Shown: positions 15,393 to 24,312, numbered from the stretch's first letter. The stretch: 64,000 nucleotides of DNA from JBBSUQ01 sp964389755 (GCA_964389755.1 CAYMEW010000006.1:48503-112502), one strand, 5' to 3'. The notes: generated by a model not told the origin, from the letters alone. Made by a program: numbers and translations.

Positions 15393-16978
15393 TCTGCCTT
15401 CGGGTACGGTTGTTTACGGATTCGGTATAATGCGCAGATACATCCGGCCGAAATTCCGAACCACAAAAGGTCGTAAACAAATATATCCGTATTTCCGGCA
15501 GCGAAACTTTTCCAAAGTCCGTGGTTCCGCACGAAAGCATTTAACAGGGGAATGAAAATTCCAACTACAGCTGTGATTAACAGGCAAAGTTTGTTTGTAA
15601 AGCGATTGTCTCCCCGCAGGAAAAAGATTAGTGACAGCAGCAGCCACCCAATAAAGAACAGGCAATTGAGAAAGACCTTCCGCGACGCAAAATCCGCTGG
15701 TAACAAGCCTGACACGAGTACACTTACCGCAGTTACCGGCAACATGGTCAGACAAATGGATAAATAGATTTTCCCAACGCGCTGATTGTACCGTTTACGA
15801 CGTTCGTCGATATGCTTTTTATTACGTGCCTCCAGCCAGATCAGCACGCCGGTAACGATTACAAAACAACTCAGCACGGAAAGCAGGAAGTAAACGGTTT
15901 TTAGCATGTAGTGATAGCCCGTTCCGATCTCTCCGAATTCTGCAAAATGCAGGCGATAGACAGTCGGCCATACCTTTTCGGCGTATCTGCGCAGGGCAGG
16001 ACTGTCTTCGTACAGCACCTTCCCGGTATGCACATCAAACACTACGGAAGCATCCCCGTGAAAGCGTTCCTGCGGACCGATCTCCCCATGCACTTTCAGC
16101 TCTTCGGTGGAAGTTTTGCAATTCAGGATGGCTATTTCGTGGAAATAAAAGCGCTTTTCCGTCCAGCGTCCGGATACTTCATCGATCAGTTGATTGTAAC
16201 TCGAAACGGCTGATCCGGGGTCGCCAGCTTCACGTTGTTCGTAGCGTGGGAACAGATCGGCGTATAATTTTCGAACGTCGTTGTCATAAAGCATCGACCC
16301 GGACATTACAAGAATAATGCTCAGTCCGAACATCGCACCCGTGAGTGCATAAAGGAACTGAAAGGGAAGACCGATGACTCCCAATGCTGTGTGTGCATCC
16401 GTCCAGACGGTTTTTAGCTTTTCCTTCGGCCGAAAGACAAAAAAATTCATTTTAGCCTTTTTCCAGTGAACGATAATTCCCGACACGATGGCAAACAGGA
16501 AGAAAAAAGAAACGAGCCCGGCCAGGTAATATCCCGGACGACCAAGCTGGTAATAAAAATGCAGGTTATAGAGTAAAGCGGCAATGGTAAAGGAATGTTC
16601 GCCGGATACTTCTGTGAGTTTGTATTCGTTGCGATCGAGTTGGTAATTGTATTCTTTCAGCGCGTTTCCGGTCGCCAGTGAGTCAGAAGAAGGTGACAGA
16701 CGGATTTCAATTTGATCGCTTTCCAGTTCCTGCAGGTGGATATTCCTTCCCGAAAGCGTTCCGATTCTGGCCCGGAGACTGTCCGTAATTCGGTCGAGGT
16801 CCGGAGCCTGCAAAGCGTAGCCCGCTGTAGCGTGTTCAGTACCTTTTTCCCATTCGGCACCCGGATGAAGAAACAGCGTGAAGGCACCGGCAAAGAAAAT
16901 AATGAACAGGGCAAAACTGATCACGATCCCGCTGACGGTGTGCAGGTGAAAGAAAATATTATGTGAACGTTTACTCAT
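15383..16978 (-). CDS. xusC: PepSY-associated inner-membrane protein, XusC-like
   Basis: 531 residues. Membrane segments at about 12-35 (IVISFALFIIFFAGAFTLFL), 155-175, 205-225 and several near the C-terminus, with periplasmic PepSY-like loops (VHGEIGPQERFHGDASVVFD and VDVHTGKVLYEDS-like text). It belongs to the PiuB/PepSY iron-uptake membrane family. In Bacteroides thetaiotaomicron such a protein, XusC, is encoded with a TonB receptor (XusA) and a DUF4374 surface lipoprotein (XusB). Here it is the last gene of an equivalent leftward operon (21230 to 15383). The reduction or transport reaction is inferred from the family, not shown by sequence. Confidence 0.85.
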   Translation of the reverse strand: MSKRSHNIFFHLHTVSGIVISFALFIIFFAGAFTLFLHPGAEWEKGTEHATAGYALQAPDLDRITDSLRARIGTLSGRNIHLQELESDQIEIRLSPSSDSLATGNALKEYNYQLDRNEYKLTEVSGEHSFTIAALLYNLHFYYQLGRPGYYLAGLVSFFFLFAIVSGIIVHWKKAKMNFFVFRPKEKLKTVWTDAHTALGVIGLPFQFLYALTGAMFGLSIILVMSGSMLYDNDVRKLYADLFPRYEQREAGDPGSAVSSYNQLIDEVSGRWTEKRFYFHEIAILNCKTSTEELKVHGEIGPQERFHGDASVVFDVHTGKVLYEDSPALRRYAEKVWPTVYRLHFAEFGEIGTGYHYMLKTVYFLLSVLSCFVIVTGVLIWLEARNKKHIDERRKRYNQRVGKIYLSICLTMLPVTAVSVLVSGLLPADFASRKVFLNCLFFIGWLLLSLIFFLRGDNRFTNKLCLLITAVVGIFIPLLNAFVRNHGLWKSFAAGNTDIFVYDLLWFGISAGCICALYRIRKQPYPKADQR

Positions 16979-16999
16979 GGATCTGAAAGTATACTGAAC

Positions 17000-17287
17000 T
17001 TAGGGAGCAAACATCAAAAAGATCGTCCAGCAGACTATGGACAAAGCACCGTAAACTGCCCAAAGCACCCATCCGTTCCTGAACAGGAATGCCACGAGCA
17101 GTAAAGCACACCACAGCAGGAAAAAAAGATACGAGAAAGTTAACAAGGCTGTCTTCGGTTCTGAAAACAGCGAACTTACAGCCAATGTGAACCCAATGCA
17201 GAGGATTAATCCACCGACCGTGCCCCCGGTAATTTTAAGAAAGCGCTGAAAGCGGTTTGTAGTCAGGTATTTCTGATTGGCCGGCAT
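17000..17287 (-). CDS. Small DUF3649-like membrane protein of siderophore operon
   Basis: 95 residues from ATG at 17287 (MPANQKYLTTNRFQRFLKIT); the longer frame to 17329 runs into the gene above and is rejected. Three membrane segments: TGGTVGGLILCIGFTLAVSS, then LLTFSYLFFLLWCALLLVAF, and WVLWAVYGALSIVCWTIFLM. The size, order of helices, and position next to a PepSY protein resemble DUF3649, known beside iron-uptake receptors in proteobacteria; the similarity is suggestive rather than proven. It is spaced 1 base from the previous gene and 21 bases from xusC, so the genes form one operon. Confidence 0.6.
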   Translation of the reverse strand: MPANQKYLTTNRFQRFLKITGGTVGGLILCIGFTLAVSSLFSEPKTALLTFSYLFFLLWCALLLVAFLFRNGWVLWAVYGALSIVCWTIFLMFAP

Positions 17288-17288
17288 G

Positions 17289-17555
17289 TTATTTTCTGAG
17301 CGGATAGAACAGTAATTGTGCACTCGCAAAGAACATGGTCAGTAGCAACATGTAAAAGATCCCTGCTGCCAGCCCGAATGTAAATACGAACAAAAGCGTG
17401 GCGATCAGCAGAAAGCCTGCGGCAATCCACCGGACTGCGCTTCCACGCCCTGCGATTAACACGTGTACCGTTCCACGCCTGTACGCCGCACGTCCGGAAG
17501 TGCTGTAAAATGCCAGCATTGCACAAAAAGTGAGAAAAATAGCCGTGAGAAACAT
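17289..17555 (-). CDS. Small DUF3325-like membrane protein of siderophore operon
   Basis: 88 residues from ATG at 17555. An upstream start at 17588 would lie inside a strong hairpin (17573-17602) and lacks support. Hydrophobic segments at about 1-22 (MFLTAIFLTFCAMLAFYSTS), 41-61 (IAAGFLLIATLLFVFTFGLA) and 64-80. A basic loop GRAAYRRGTVHVLIAGR lies in between. It resembles DUF3325 in size and topology, a family found together with DUF3649 and PepSY proteins; the call is tentative. Function unknown; probably assists the iron-uptake membrane protein. Confidence 0.58.
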   Translation of the reverse strand: MFLTAIFLTFCAMLAFYSTSGRAAYRRGTVHVLIAGRGSAVRWIAAGFLLIATLLFVFTFGLAAGIFYMLLLTMFFASAQLLFYPLRK

Positions 17556-17569
17556 CCCTGGTATTTTTA

Positions 17570-17602
17570 GAAAAAGGTGGCATCCCAAAAGGACGCCACC
17601 TT
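17570..17602 (-). terminator. Hairpin with T-run between xusB-like and downstream membrane genes
   Basis: On the minus strand, AAGGTGGCGTCC pairs with GGATGCCACCTT (12 pairs, one wobble, 5-base loop), and the descending arm runs into TTTTTC at 17570-17575. It lies between the DUF4374 stop (17611) and the next start (17555). Partial read-through could make the membrane genes less abundant than the receptor and lipoprotein. Confidence 0.6.
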
Positions 17603-17610
17603 ATTCGGTC

Positions 17611-18864
17611 TTAATATTTGTAGATCGACTGAAGTTCGCTACCGGCGATGTCAGCTCCTTTTTCTGCAGTTGCAGTTTGAGGGTCCACGCGGTAAACAGC
17701 TGCCGAAGAACCGTTGTTGATGGAAACATATACTTTCCCGTCCTCGATGAGGAACGGTGTTTCATACTGTCCTCCGTGAAGCGGAATGTCGGAAACGATT
17801 GTCAGTGTTTGCGCATTCACATCGATAATCGCAATCTTACAGATCGGGTTTGAAGATGAAAATGCAGCCCAGGATCCAACTCCGGATGCAGCATCCGTTG
17901 CGTTGTCAATCACACGTGCAACGATCTTCCCGTTGCTAACATACGCTCCTGTGAGGATCTTGTATCCCTCTGCTTCCAGGTTAAAGAAGTAAGACGGATC
18001 GAATTGCTGTTCCCCGGCATTGATCTTAAGAATTCCGGACGGTTTGGTAGCCTGTGTGTATCCTGCGGCGTAAGACGAGGTTGAAAATGTATACATATTC
18101 CCGTTTTCATCTTTTACAATGGATGTAGACCCACCGTAATAACCGATCGGACTGGTACGCGTGTCTTTCAAGATGGCGAGTTTCTGGAAGCCCGGGTAAG
18201 AATAAACAGCCACGTATGCAGTATCGGTCTGATCCGTCGCCCAGGTATCCCCCACGAGCGGGTAAAAAGGAACAAATACTTTGTCACCGACGATCTTCGT
18301 ACTTGTCGGCCAAACATTCAGTTGATTTCCGCTTCCGTCTTTAGGCGCGTAGATCACCGAAGGAACGCTGGAGGTAATTGCCATGTTATTCGGATCGATG
18401 AGCTGGAACTTACATTCGTAAGAACCTCCTCCCCAGGGCGCACCAATGGAAAGCAACTGGTCGGTATTTTTATCGTGTTCGATAAAGTCGAGGCGCTCGA
18501 AGATAAATTCTCCTTTTTCGCTCAGAACGCCATTATTGACACCGTAACCGATGCAATTGTTGTTCGTGTAATCAATGGCCAGGAAAGAACTGTTCGATCT
18601 TCCGTAATAACACCATCCTGCCTGTTCGATTCCGTTTCCTGAACTTGAAATTGTTCCGGACATGAGGTCGCTTACGGACATGATATAGTCTGCGCTCCCG
18701 TCTGAAGAACGAAAGCCGACCACGTAGCCACTTGCCTGACCTACCCCGGAATTGTTATCCGAGTCGTTGTTGTCATCATCTTTTTTCTTGCAGGAAAAAA
18801 GGCTCACGGTCATCGCGGCCATAATTCCCAGTGTTGCTGTTCTTGAAATAGTCATCGATTGCAT
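17611..18864 (-). CDS. xusB: DUF4374 surface lipoprotein, XusB-like siderophore-binding protein
   Basis: 417 residues with a lipobox (MAAMTVSLFSCKKKDDDNND), followed by an acidic spacer (DNNSDNNS-like) that in Bacteroidota tends to mark outer-leaflet lipoproteins. The mature part is a repetitive beta-propeller-like fold with segments such as GQASGYVVGFRSSDGSADYI and KILTGAYVSNGKIVARVI, consistent with DUF4374. In Bacteroides thetaiotaomicron the DUF4374 protein XusB captures a xenosiderophore at the cell surface. Here it follows the TonB receptor by 11 bases. The bound siderophore cannot be read from the sequence. Confidence 0.85.
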   Translation of the reverse strand: MQSMTISRTATLGIMAAMTVSLFSCKKKDDDNNDSDNNSGVGQASGYVVGFRSSDGSADYIMSVSDLMSGTISSSGNGIEQAGWCYYGRSNSSFLAIDYTNNNCIGYGVNNGVLSEKGEFIFERLDFIEHDKNTDQLLSIGAPWGGGSYECKFQLIDPNNMAITSSVPSVIYAPKDGSGNQLNVWPTSTKIVGDKVFVPFYPLVGDTWATDQTDTAYVAVYSYPGFQKLAILKDTRTSPIGYYGGSTSIVKDENGNMYTFSTSSYAAGYTQATKPSGILKINAGEQQFDPSYFFNLEAEGYKILTGAYVSNGKIVARVIDNATDAASGVGSWAAFSSSNPICKIAIIDVNAQTLTIVSDIPLHGGQYETPFLIEDGKVYVSINNGSSAAVYRVDPQTATAEKGADIAGSELQSIYKY

Positions 18865-18875
18865 ATTTAAAACGA

Positions 18876-21230
18876 TTATTTACTAATAAAATACCTGATT
18901 TTCAGGTTAAAGCTTCTTCCCGGTTTCTGAATTCTGAAATTGTCGTACAGTTTTGCGTCCAGCAGGTTGTTACAGGCCAGCGTGACATTGTATTTACCGG
19001 ATACGGCAGAATACGTTACCGCCACACTGTGTGCTACCTGGCGTGGAATAATGTTTTTGTAATCTTTGTTTCCCTGGCTGGGCCATTTCAGGTAAAATTC
19101 TTCCACGTACAGTGTCGACCAGCGAAAACTCACCTTTTGCTTGAGGCGGCCGAAGTACGGCGTATTCACCACAAGCGAAGCGTTTCCGAAGAGGTACGGG
19201 ATGTTGGGCAGCCTGTCCAGGTAAAGCGGATCTTTCGCCCCGTTCACGAGTTGGTTCGTATTCAGCATATTCTGATAGGTCGCGTTCACCTCGAAGCCGA
19301 ATAGTTGTTTGTAATCGTAACCAACCGCCGCTTCGTAACCGGTAACGAGTGATGAATTCAGGTTTTCGTACTGTGAAGTCACCCCGGACGCTACCAGCCG
19401 GATCATGTTCTCCGGCAAACGGTACAAAAAGTTAAATTCTCCGCGCAGCCGGTTCTTTCCAAAACGCTTCGAAGCAATGAATCCGACGTTGAAGTTGCGG
19501 CTGTGCTCGGCTACCAGGTCGTAATTGCTTTTCAATAACAATCCGTCGCCAAACAGTTCGTAGCCTTCCGGGAGCCGGTAGGCATCTTCATAAGATGCTT
19601 TTAACTGGAGTGTCGGGAAAAGGAAAAAAGAAGATGCCACGCCATAGCCCCGGTAGGATTGTGAATTTACATCGCGGTAAAGCGGATCGTATTCGTTTTC
19701 CGGGTCACGGTAAAGCACCGATTCCATAAAGAAGGATTTTCCGAACACAGTCGTTTCCCAACGGTTATCAAAAAGGCTGAGTTTGTAAGAAAGTCCGAGA
19801 AAGTTCTTTTTGAGTACGTTCGGATCTGAAAAGGGCGGCTCCGAATAACTGATGGTATCTTCACCCTGGCGCTGAAACCAGGTAAAGGTATTGTTAAGCG
19901 TGAAAGTATGGTGTTTCCACTTTTTATATTCAAGTGTTGCCGTTGTAAGCGCCGTTTCGTCGTTAAACGTAAAGAGCGTTTTGTACCAGTTGAGTTCCCC
20001 GGAAGTTGCATAAACAGCTTTTTGCGTATAGCTTCCGTCCCAGTCGTAGGTGCGCGAACTGGTATCTACGGTCATGGCCTTTCGATCACTGTAAATTGCA
20101 GAAAGATTCAACGAAAGTCCTTTCGTGAGCAGGTCGTTTTTGCTGTATTTCAGGGTGGGGATAAGCGAACGCTCGGTACGGTGCACGTGGCCGGCAACCT
20201 TGGTCATGTTTGCACCCTGTTGTACTTCTTTATATGATTGCGAGGCAATGAGCCCGATCAGCAGGCGGTCTGCAAAGCGTTTATTTACAAAACCCACTTC
20301 GAAAATGCCGGTACTGGACTGAAACGCATCGTTGAAACGTCGTACTTCGGTAGGCTCTTCATCCTTTTTCCCTGTTTGTTTATCGTAAAGGTAGGCGTCG
20401 ATCTTGTAATTGTTATCGGAGTAATTGTAAAACCCGCTGACGTTTATCATGAAACCGTTTTTGGTTGTGTGACGCGCCACCGCCGAAGCCTGGTGGGTAT
20501 TGAACGATCCGAAGCCGTAGGAAACATCCAGGAAATCGCGGGCAGTTGTCTTTGTAATAATGTTCACGGCCCCACCGAGTGCATCGGAACCAAGGTTTAC
20601 AGGTACCACGCCTTTATAAACTTCCACGCGGTCGAGAATACTGACCGGAACGATGTTCAGGCTGAATGTATTCCCCAGGTAATCCGTGGGCAAACCATCG
20701 ATAAAAAAACGGACCTGTTTCCCGGTAAACCCGTTGAGCGAAAAGGTAAAATCCGAACCCAGTCCGCCGTTTTGACGCACGCGCACACCTGTTGTGGTGT
20801 TTAGTACATCGGTCACGGTAAGGTTGAGGTTCTGAAGTGGCTTGAGATCAATGGCATTTACGTTGAACGGTTCTTCTTTGACTTCCCGGTTCTTCGATTT
20901 TCCGAGCACATCCACCTGGCCTGCATCCTGAATAGTTTCCAGTATAAAGCCGGGCAGTTGCATGTTTTCCCGATCCACGAGTATCTCTCTTTCGATTCCC
21001 GAAAAACCCGTGGCTGTCACGCGCACGGTATATTTTCCGTAGGGCACGTGCATAATCTGAAAATAGCCGTTGGAATCAGTAATGGCTCCCTGCCCCTCCC
21101 CGATTGAAACACGGGCAAACTCAAGCGGTTTTCCGTTGGAATTTACCGTGCCTTCGAGCGTGGCTTCCTGCGCCAATGCAAGCAGCGGAAAAACAAGGAT
21201 AACGAAGAGCGAAAATAAGGAGCGCACCAT
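18876..21230 (-). CDS. xusA: TonB-dependent siderophore receptor, XusA-like
   Basis: 784 residues from ATG at 21230; the in-frame GTG at 21248 is less likely because it lies in the -7 box. Signal peptide to about residue 20 (LVFPLLALAQ). A carboxypeptidase-D regulatory-like domain (about 22-100: EATLEGTVNSNGKPLEFARV), then the plug (about 115-230: VTDVLNTTTGVRVRQNGG, FTLDG-like SLNGFTGKQVRFFIDGLPTD, GGAVNIITK) and a 22-strand barrel ending LKIRYFISK. It should import ferric siderophores with TonB energy. It heads the operon with the DUF4374 protein, DUF3325-, DUF3649- and PepSY-like genes. A near-palindrome (21278-21297) overlaps its promoter. Confidence 0.92.
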   Translation of the reverse strand: MVRSLFSLFVILVFPLLALAQEATLEGTVNSNGKPLEFARVSIGEGQGAITDSNGYFQIMHVPYGKYTVRVTATGFSGIEREILVDRENMQLPGFILETIQDAGQVDVLGKSKNREVKEEPFNVNAIDLKPLQNLNLTVTDVLNTTTGVRVRQNGGLGSDFTFSLNGFTGKQVRFFIDGLPTDYLGNTFSLNIVPVSILDRVEVYKGVVPVNLGSDALGGAVNIITKTTARDFLDVSYGFGSFNTHQASAVARHTTKNGFMINVSGFYNYSDNNYKIDAYLYDKQTGKKDEEPTEVRRFNDAFQSSTGIFEVGFVNKRFADRLLIGLIASQSYKEVQQGANMTKVAGHVHRTERSLIPTLKYSKNDLLTKGLSLNLSAIYSDRKAMTVDTSSRTYDWDGSYTQKAVYATSGELNWYKTLFTFNDETALTTATLEYKKWKHHTFTLNNTFTWFQRQGEDTISYSEPPFSDPNVLKKNFLGLSYKLSLFDNRWETTVFGKSFFMESVLYRDPENEYDPLYRDVNSQSYRGYGVASSFFLFPTLQLKASYEDAYRLPEGYELFGDGLLLKSNYDLVAEHSRNFNVGFIASKRFGKNRLRGEFNFLYRLPENMIRLVASGVTSQYENLNSSLVTGYEAAVGYDYKQLFGFEVNATYQNMLNTNQLVNGAKDPLYLDRLPNIPYLFGNASLVVNTPYFGRLKQKVSFRWSTLYVEEFYLKWPSQGNKDYKNIIPRQVAHSVAVTYSAVSGKYNVTLACNNLLDAKLYDNFRIQKPGRSFNLKIRYFISK

Positions 21231-21247
21231 GCTGTTTTTTGATGGCA

Positions 21248-21255
21248 CAAAGATA
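21248..21255 (-). promoter_or_regulatory. -7 promoter box of the siderophore operon
   Basis: Minus-strand TATCTTTG; a TTG at -33 (plus strand CAA 21277-21279) is spaced 21 bases upstream, so both elements of the Bacteroidota promoter are present. The start site would lie about 10 bases before the ATG at 21230. Confidence 0.6.
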
Positions 21256-21277
21256 AGTGCACCCGGACCGTTAATTC

Positions 21278-21297
21278 AATACCACATATATGGTATT
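21278..21297. promoter_or_regulatory. 20-bp palindrome over the siderophore operon promoter (operator candidate)
   Basis: AATACCACATATATGGTATT reads as its own complement except for one central C/A pair (AATACCA-c-ATAT-a-TGGTATT). It covers the -33 element of the promoter at 21248, so binding there should block the promoter. Iron regulation is an inference. Confidence 0.5.
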
Positions 21298-21345
21298 TAT
21301 AATTAATCTAAATAAAAATTAACAGCGGTATAAAAACAAACTTAA

Positions 21346-22371
21346 TCACTTGAAAAGCCGTTGATTAAGCTGATTAAAGTAGTCGATTTTCTTAAAAAAG
21401 TGTGCCCAAACGATACTTCCGCGGTACAATCCACTGAGATTCGGACGGTTTTCCAAACGCTTCAGTTCTTTTCGCTGACGTAATAAAATTGGAAGTCGCC
21501 GGTACATGTGTAAATGTGCTTTCAGGACCATGTACAAATTCCTGAATTCGCCCCGCATTAAAAAACGTGCTCCGGCAATACCGTCGAGAAGCATGCGGTT
21601 AAATAATTTTCCGAAAAGTATGCCCCGGTGATTTTTTATGATCATATACAGGCTGTTCCGGAAATTAAGAAAGGATTTTCGCGGTGATTCGTAAGAAAGC
21701 GTGCCGCCGCCCACGTGAAAAATGACGGACTTCGGCACCACGAGGAAACGGTAACCGAGGCGTTTGATTCGCCAGCACAGATCGATCTCTTCCATGTGTG
21801 CAAAGAAGGCCTCATCGAAGCCACCGGCACGGTGAAACAGTTCCGCCCGGATGAGCAAAGCGGCGCCTGTTGCCCAAAAAATCTCTGTTTGTGAATCGTA
21901 CTGCCCGTGATCTTCTTCGTTGACCATAAAAATACGTCCGCGGCAAAACGGGTAATAATTGGAATCCATGAAACCTCCGCAGGCCCCGGCATGTTCAAAA
22001 CGGGAACGGTCGTGAAAAGCCCTGACCTTCGGCTGACAACCTGCGATGGAAGCATCCGAACGAATGGCTTCATAAAGCGGTTCGAGCCAACCCGGAGTTA
22101 CTTCGATATCTGAATTGAGTAAGAGATAAAACTCGGAATCTACCTGGCGTAACGCTTCGTTATAGCCGCGCGCAAATCCTCCGTTTTCCGAATTTCGGAT
22201 GATCTCCACCGAGGGGAAACGGGAACGTACAAATTCAACGGAGTCGTCGGAAGAAGCATTGTCAGCCAGTATCACGCGGGCACCATTGGCATTTTCAATA
22301 ACGCCCGGCAGGAATTTTTCGAGGTACGAAATTCCGTTCCAGTTCAGAATGACAATGGCAATCTCTTCCAC
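21346..22371 (-). CDS. Glycosyltransferase family 2, rhamnosyltransferase-like
   Basis: 341 residues. GT-A fold: VILNWNGISYLEKFLPGVIE (nucleotide-sugar start), ILADNASSDDSVEFVRSRFP, NSENGGFARGYNEAL, LLLNSDIEVTPGWLEPLYEA (the D-x-D-like motif as N-S-D), HAGACGGFMDSNYYPF, and AFFAHMEEIDLCWRIKRLGY (the ED-x-D/acceptor helix). This layout is shared with WbbL/RfbF-type rhamnosyl and other GT2 enzymes acting on cell-surface glycans. The C-terminal 80 residues are basic and hydrophobic, possibly membrane-associating. It is transcribed leftward alone; the product glycan is not evident from neighbours. Confidence 0.9.
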   Translation of the reverse strand: MEEIAIVILNWNGISYLEKFLPGVIENANGARVILADNASSDDSVEFVRSRFPSVEIIRNSENGGFARGYNEALRQVDSEFYLLLNSDIEVTPGWLEPLYEAIRSDASIAGCQPKVRAFHDRSRFEHAGACGGFMDSNYYPFCRGRIFMVNEEDHGQYDSQTEIFWATGAALLIRAELFHRAGGFDEAFFAHMEEIDLCWRIKRLGYRFLVVPKSVIFHVGGGTLSYESPRKSFLNFRNSLYMIIKNHRGILFGKLFNRMLLDGIAGARFLMRGEFRNLYMVLKAHLHMYRRLPILLRQRKELKRLENRPNLSGLYRGSIVWAHFFKKIDYFNQLNQRLFK

Positions 22372-22410
22372 GTGTTTTCCGGTTTTTCGCCCGAAATTAC
22401 GCTTTTCCTT

Positions 22411-23856
22411 TTAATATTGCCTGTACAGGCTGTTGGAATTTCCGCCGTAATGTTCCTGCGTGGTACCGTTCGGATCATCGACATTTCCGTTCGTGGTATT
22501 CCGCTTGGCCAGTGCCTGAGGCCAACCGTTATTCTTCAGTTCGCCTACCATGTCTGAATGCAAGAGCCTGTAATTGTTATTCACGAGGTCCGGGTTGTAG
22601 AAAATAAAGCGCTTGTTACTGAAAACACCGATCTTATTGTATTGCCAGATCTCGTAAGGATATTCGGTCGGCGAATTGGGCTGGGTAACGATCATTGTCG
22701 GAGCGCCGTATTGCAGGTAAACCCGTCCGCGGTCCGTTTCGAATCCACGCATAAAGTTATTGCTGTAAAGTCGTTCCACGAGTTGCACCTGTAACTTGTA
22801 TTTGATCCACTCTTCGTAGGCTTTGATATTTCCCGATGTATGAATCCAGAACTGCTGAATATATTTGCGCTGCACCTCCGCATCTTTCTTTTTAAGAATG
22901 GAAAGAATGCTGCGAACTTCTCCCGGTTTGGAGATCGGGATCAGGCTCGCGAGGTAATAGGCAACGCTATCATCGGTCATTGATTCCTGGAAGGCCGGGT
23001 CTAGGATCACGTCTGCAGTTGATGTAAAAGTACGTTCTGCCTTTTCGCGCTCGAAGGAATACGCCATATTGGCCATTTCTTTCATATCGCGTGAAAGTAC
23101 GGAATACTCAATGATATATGTTCCGCTTTTGAGCTCTTCGATTTCCAGCTGGCGGATTACCGGCACCACTTCGGACCCGTTCATGCGCGTCGTGTAACTG
23201 AGTTCATGCAATTCTTCACCGGTATTGGCATCAATCACGCGTTGACTCAGACCGAAAACGCTGTCCGTCAACAAATGCGTGTTGTAGATCTCGAAATAAA
23301 CGGGAATGGTCTGCGCATCGTCCGCAAAATAATCACTGAGTCGCGGATAAATATCGTATCCGGACTTAAAGAACATGGAACTTCCGTCTCCTTTTCGTGC
23401 GTATTCGGCTACCTGAACGTCCGAAATAAAAATGTTGGAAGTATAATCTTCGATCACAAGTGGCTGAACGGCACGCAGCGGCTCATTGGCCGAGTTAATA
23501 TCCGCAACTTCGAGCGTCATATTATACACACCCGGTTTTACGGGAAACCGCCGGATGTCGTAAAAATCATCCACTACAGAATCTCTCATAACGGGCGTTG
23601 TAAGCCGATATACGTCATTTAATACGACACTGTCATTTTGTGAAAGCTGGATGGCAATAGCAACTTCCCCCTGCATGGTACTGTCCGACAGATCATCATA
23701 TACGATGGAATAGCCGGCAAAAAGCAATTGAATTTCGAGGTAATTCCCGATCTCCGGTGCATAATATTGCTTGCTATCGAGATATACCTTGAGGTTTTTC
23801 TGTCCGAAAGCGGCCGTGAAACAAAGGAGGAAAATTGTAAAAAGAATCCGGTTCAT
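22411..23856 (-). CDS. GWxTD domain-containing secreted protein
   Basis: 481 residues from ATG at 23856 (MNRILFTIFLLCFTAAFGQ is a signal peptide); an ATG at 23871 is the alternative. The protein is beta-rich, with an N-terminal half of Ig-like strands (IFISDVQVAEYARKGDGSSM). The C-terminal 110 residues hold the GWxTD-family text QQFWIHTSGNIKAYEEWIKY, then YSNNFMRGFETDRGRVYLQY, with GAPTMIVTQPNSPTEYPYEI and EIWQYNKIGVFSNKRFIFY. The GWxTD family is found in Bacteroidota and related phyla, often near surface-glycan or T9SS genes; its role is not known. Transcribed leftward, with an imperfect -7 box TATCTTTA at 23880-23887. Confidence 0.87.
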   Translation of the reverse strand: MNRILFTIFLLCFTAAFGQKNLKVYLDSKQYYAPEIGNYLEIQLLFAGYSIVYDDLSDSTMQGEVAIAIQLSQNDSVVLNDVYRLTTPVMRDSVVDDFYDIRRFPVKPGVYNMTLEVADINSANEPLRAVQPLVIEDYTSNIFISDVQVAEYARKGDGSSMFFKSGYDIYPRLSDYFADDAQTIPVYFEIYNTHLLTDSVFGLSQRVIDANTGEELHELSYTTRMNGSEVVPVIRQLEIEELKSGTYIIEYSVLSRDMKEMANMAYSFEREKAERTFTSTADVILDPAFQESMTDDSVAYYLASLIPISKPGEVRSILSILKKKDAEVQRKYIQQFWIHTSGNIKAYEEWIKYKLQVQLVERLYSNNFMRGFETDRGRVYLQYGAPTMIVTQPNSPTEYPYEIWQYNKIGVFSNKRFIFYNPDLVNNNYRLLHSDMVGELKNNGWPQALAKRNTTNGNVDDPNGTTQEHYGGNSNSLYRQY

Positions 23857-24032
23857 GTATTGCATGCTCATTTAAAATGTAAAGATACTAAAAAGTGAAG
23901 TGCTTTAAAAACGCGGTCGTCTCATTTTATTAAGCGGTAGTTCAGAGCGAGTAAAGCGTTTTCAGACACTTCTTTACGGTATTGAAACACGCGGAACGAA
24001 CCGTACAACCAGATATTTTTTTAAAGAAAATG

Positions 24033-24062
24033 TTGCCGGAATATAAAGTATTGCTAATTTTG
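24033..24062 (+). promoter_or_regulatory. Promoter of tRNA-Ser (TTG-N19-TAATTTTG)
   Basis: TTG at 24033-24035 and TAATTTTG at 24055-24062 with 19 bases between, and the tRNA starts 6 bases after the G. This is the clearest example in the window of the Bacteroidota -33/-7 promoter and fixes the expected start distance for the others. Confidence 0.72.
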
Positions 24063-24067
24063 CGCCC

Positions 24068-24153
<86 letters not shown>

Positions 24154-24164
24154 AAAAGACCGTT

Positions 24165-24197
24165 AAAAAGAGTTTCGTAATTGAGACTCTTTTTTTG
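24165..24197 (+). terminator. Intrinsic terminator of tRNA-Ser
   Basis: AAAAAGAGTTTC and GAGACTCTTTTT pair (one T-G wobble) around a 6-base loop, followed by a run of seven T. Confidence 0.75.
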
Positions 24198-24312
24198 TTT
24201 AACAAGGATACCCTGAGGGATGAGAACGGATCAGTTCAAAAAGTGGTGGATTTTCGAAAACTCTTTGCCCCGTCGTTCACCGAAATTCCGTATCTTATCC
24301 CGGAAATAAACG

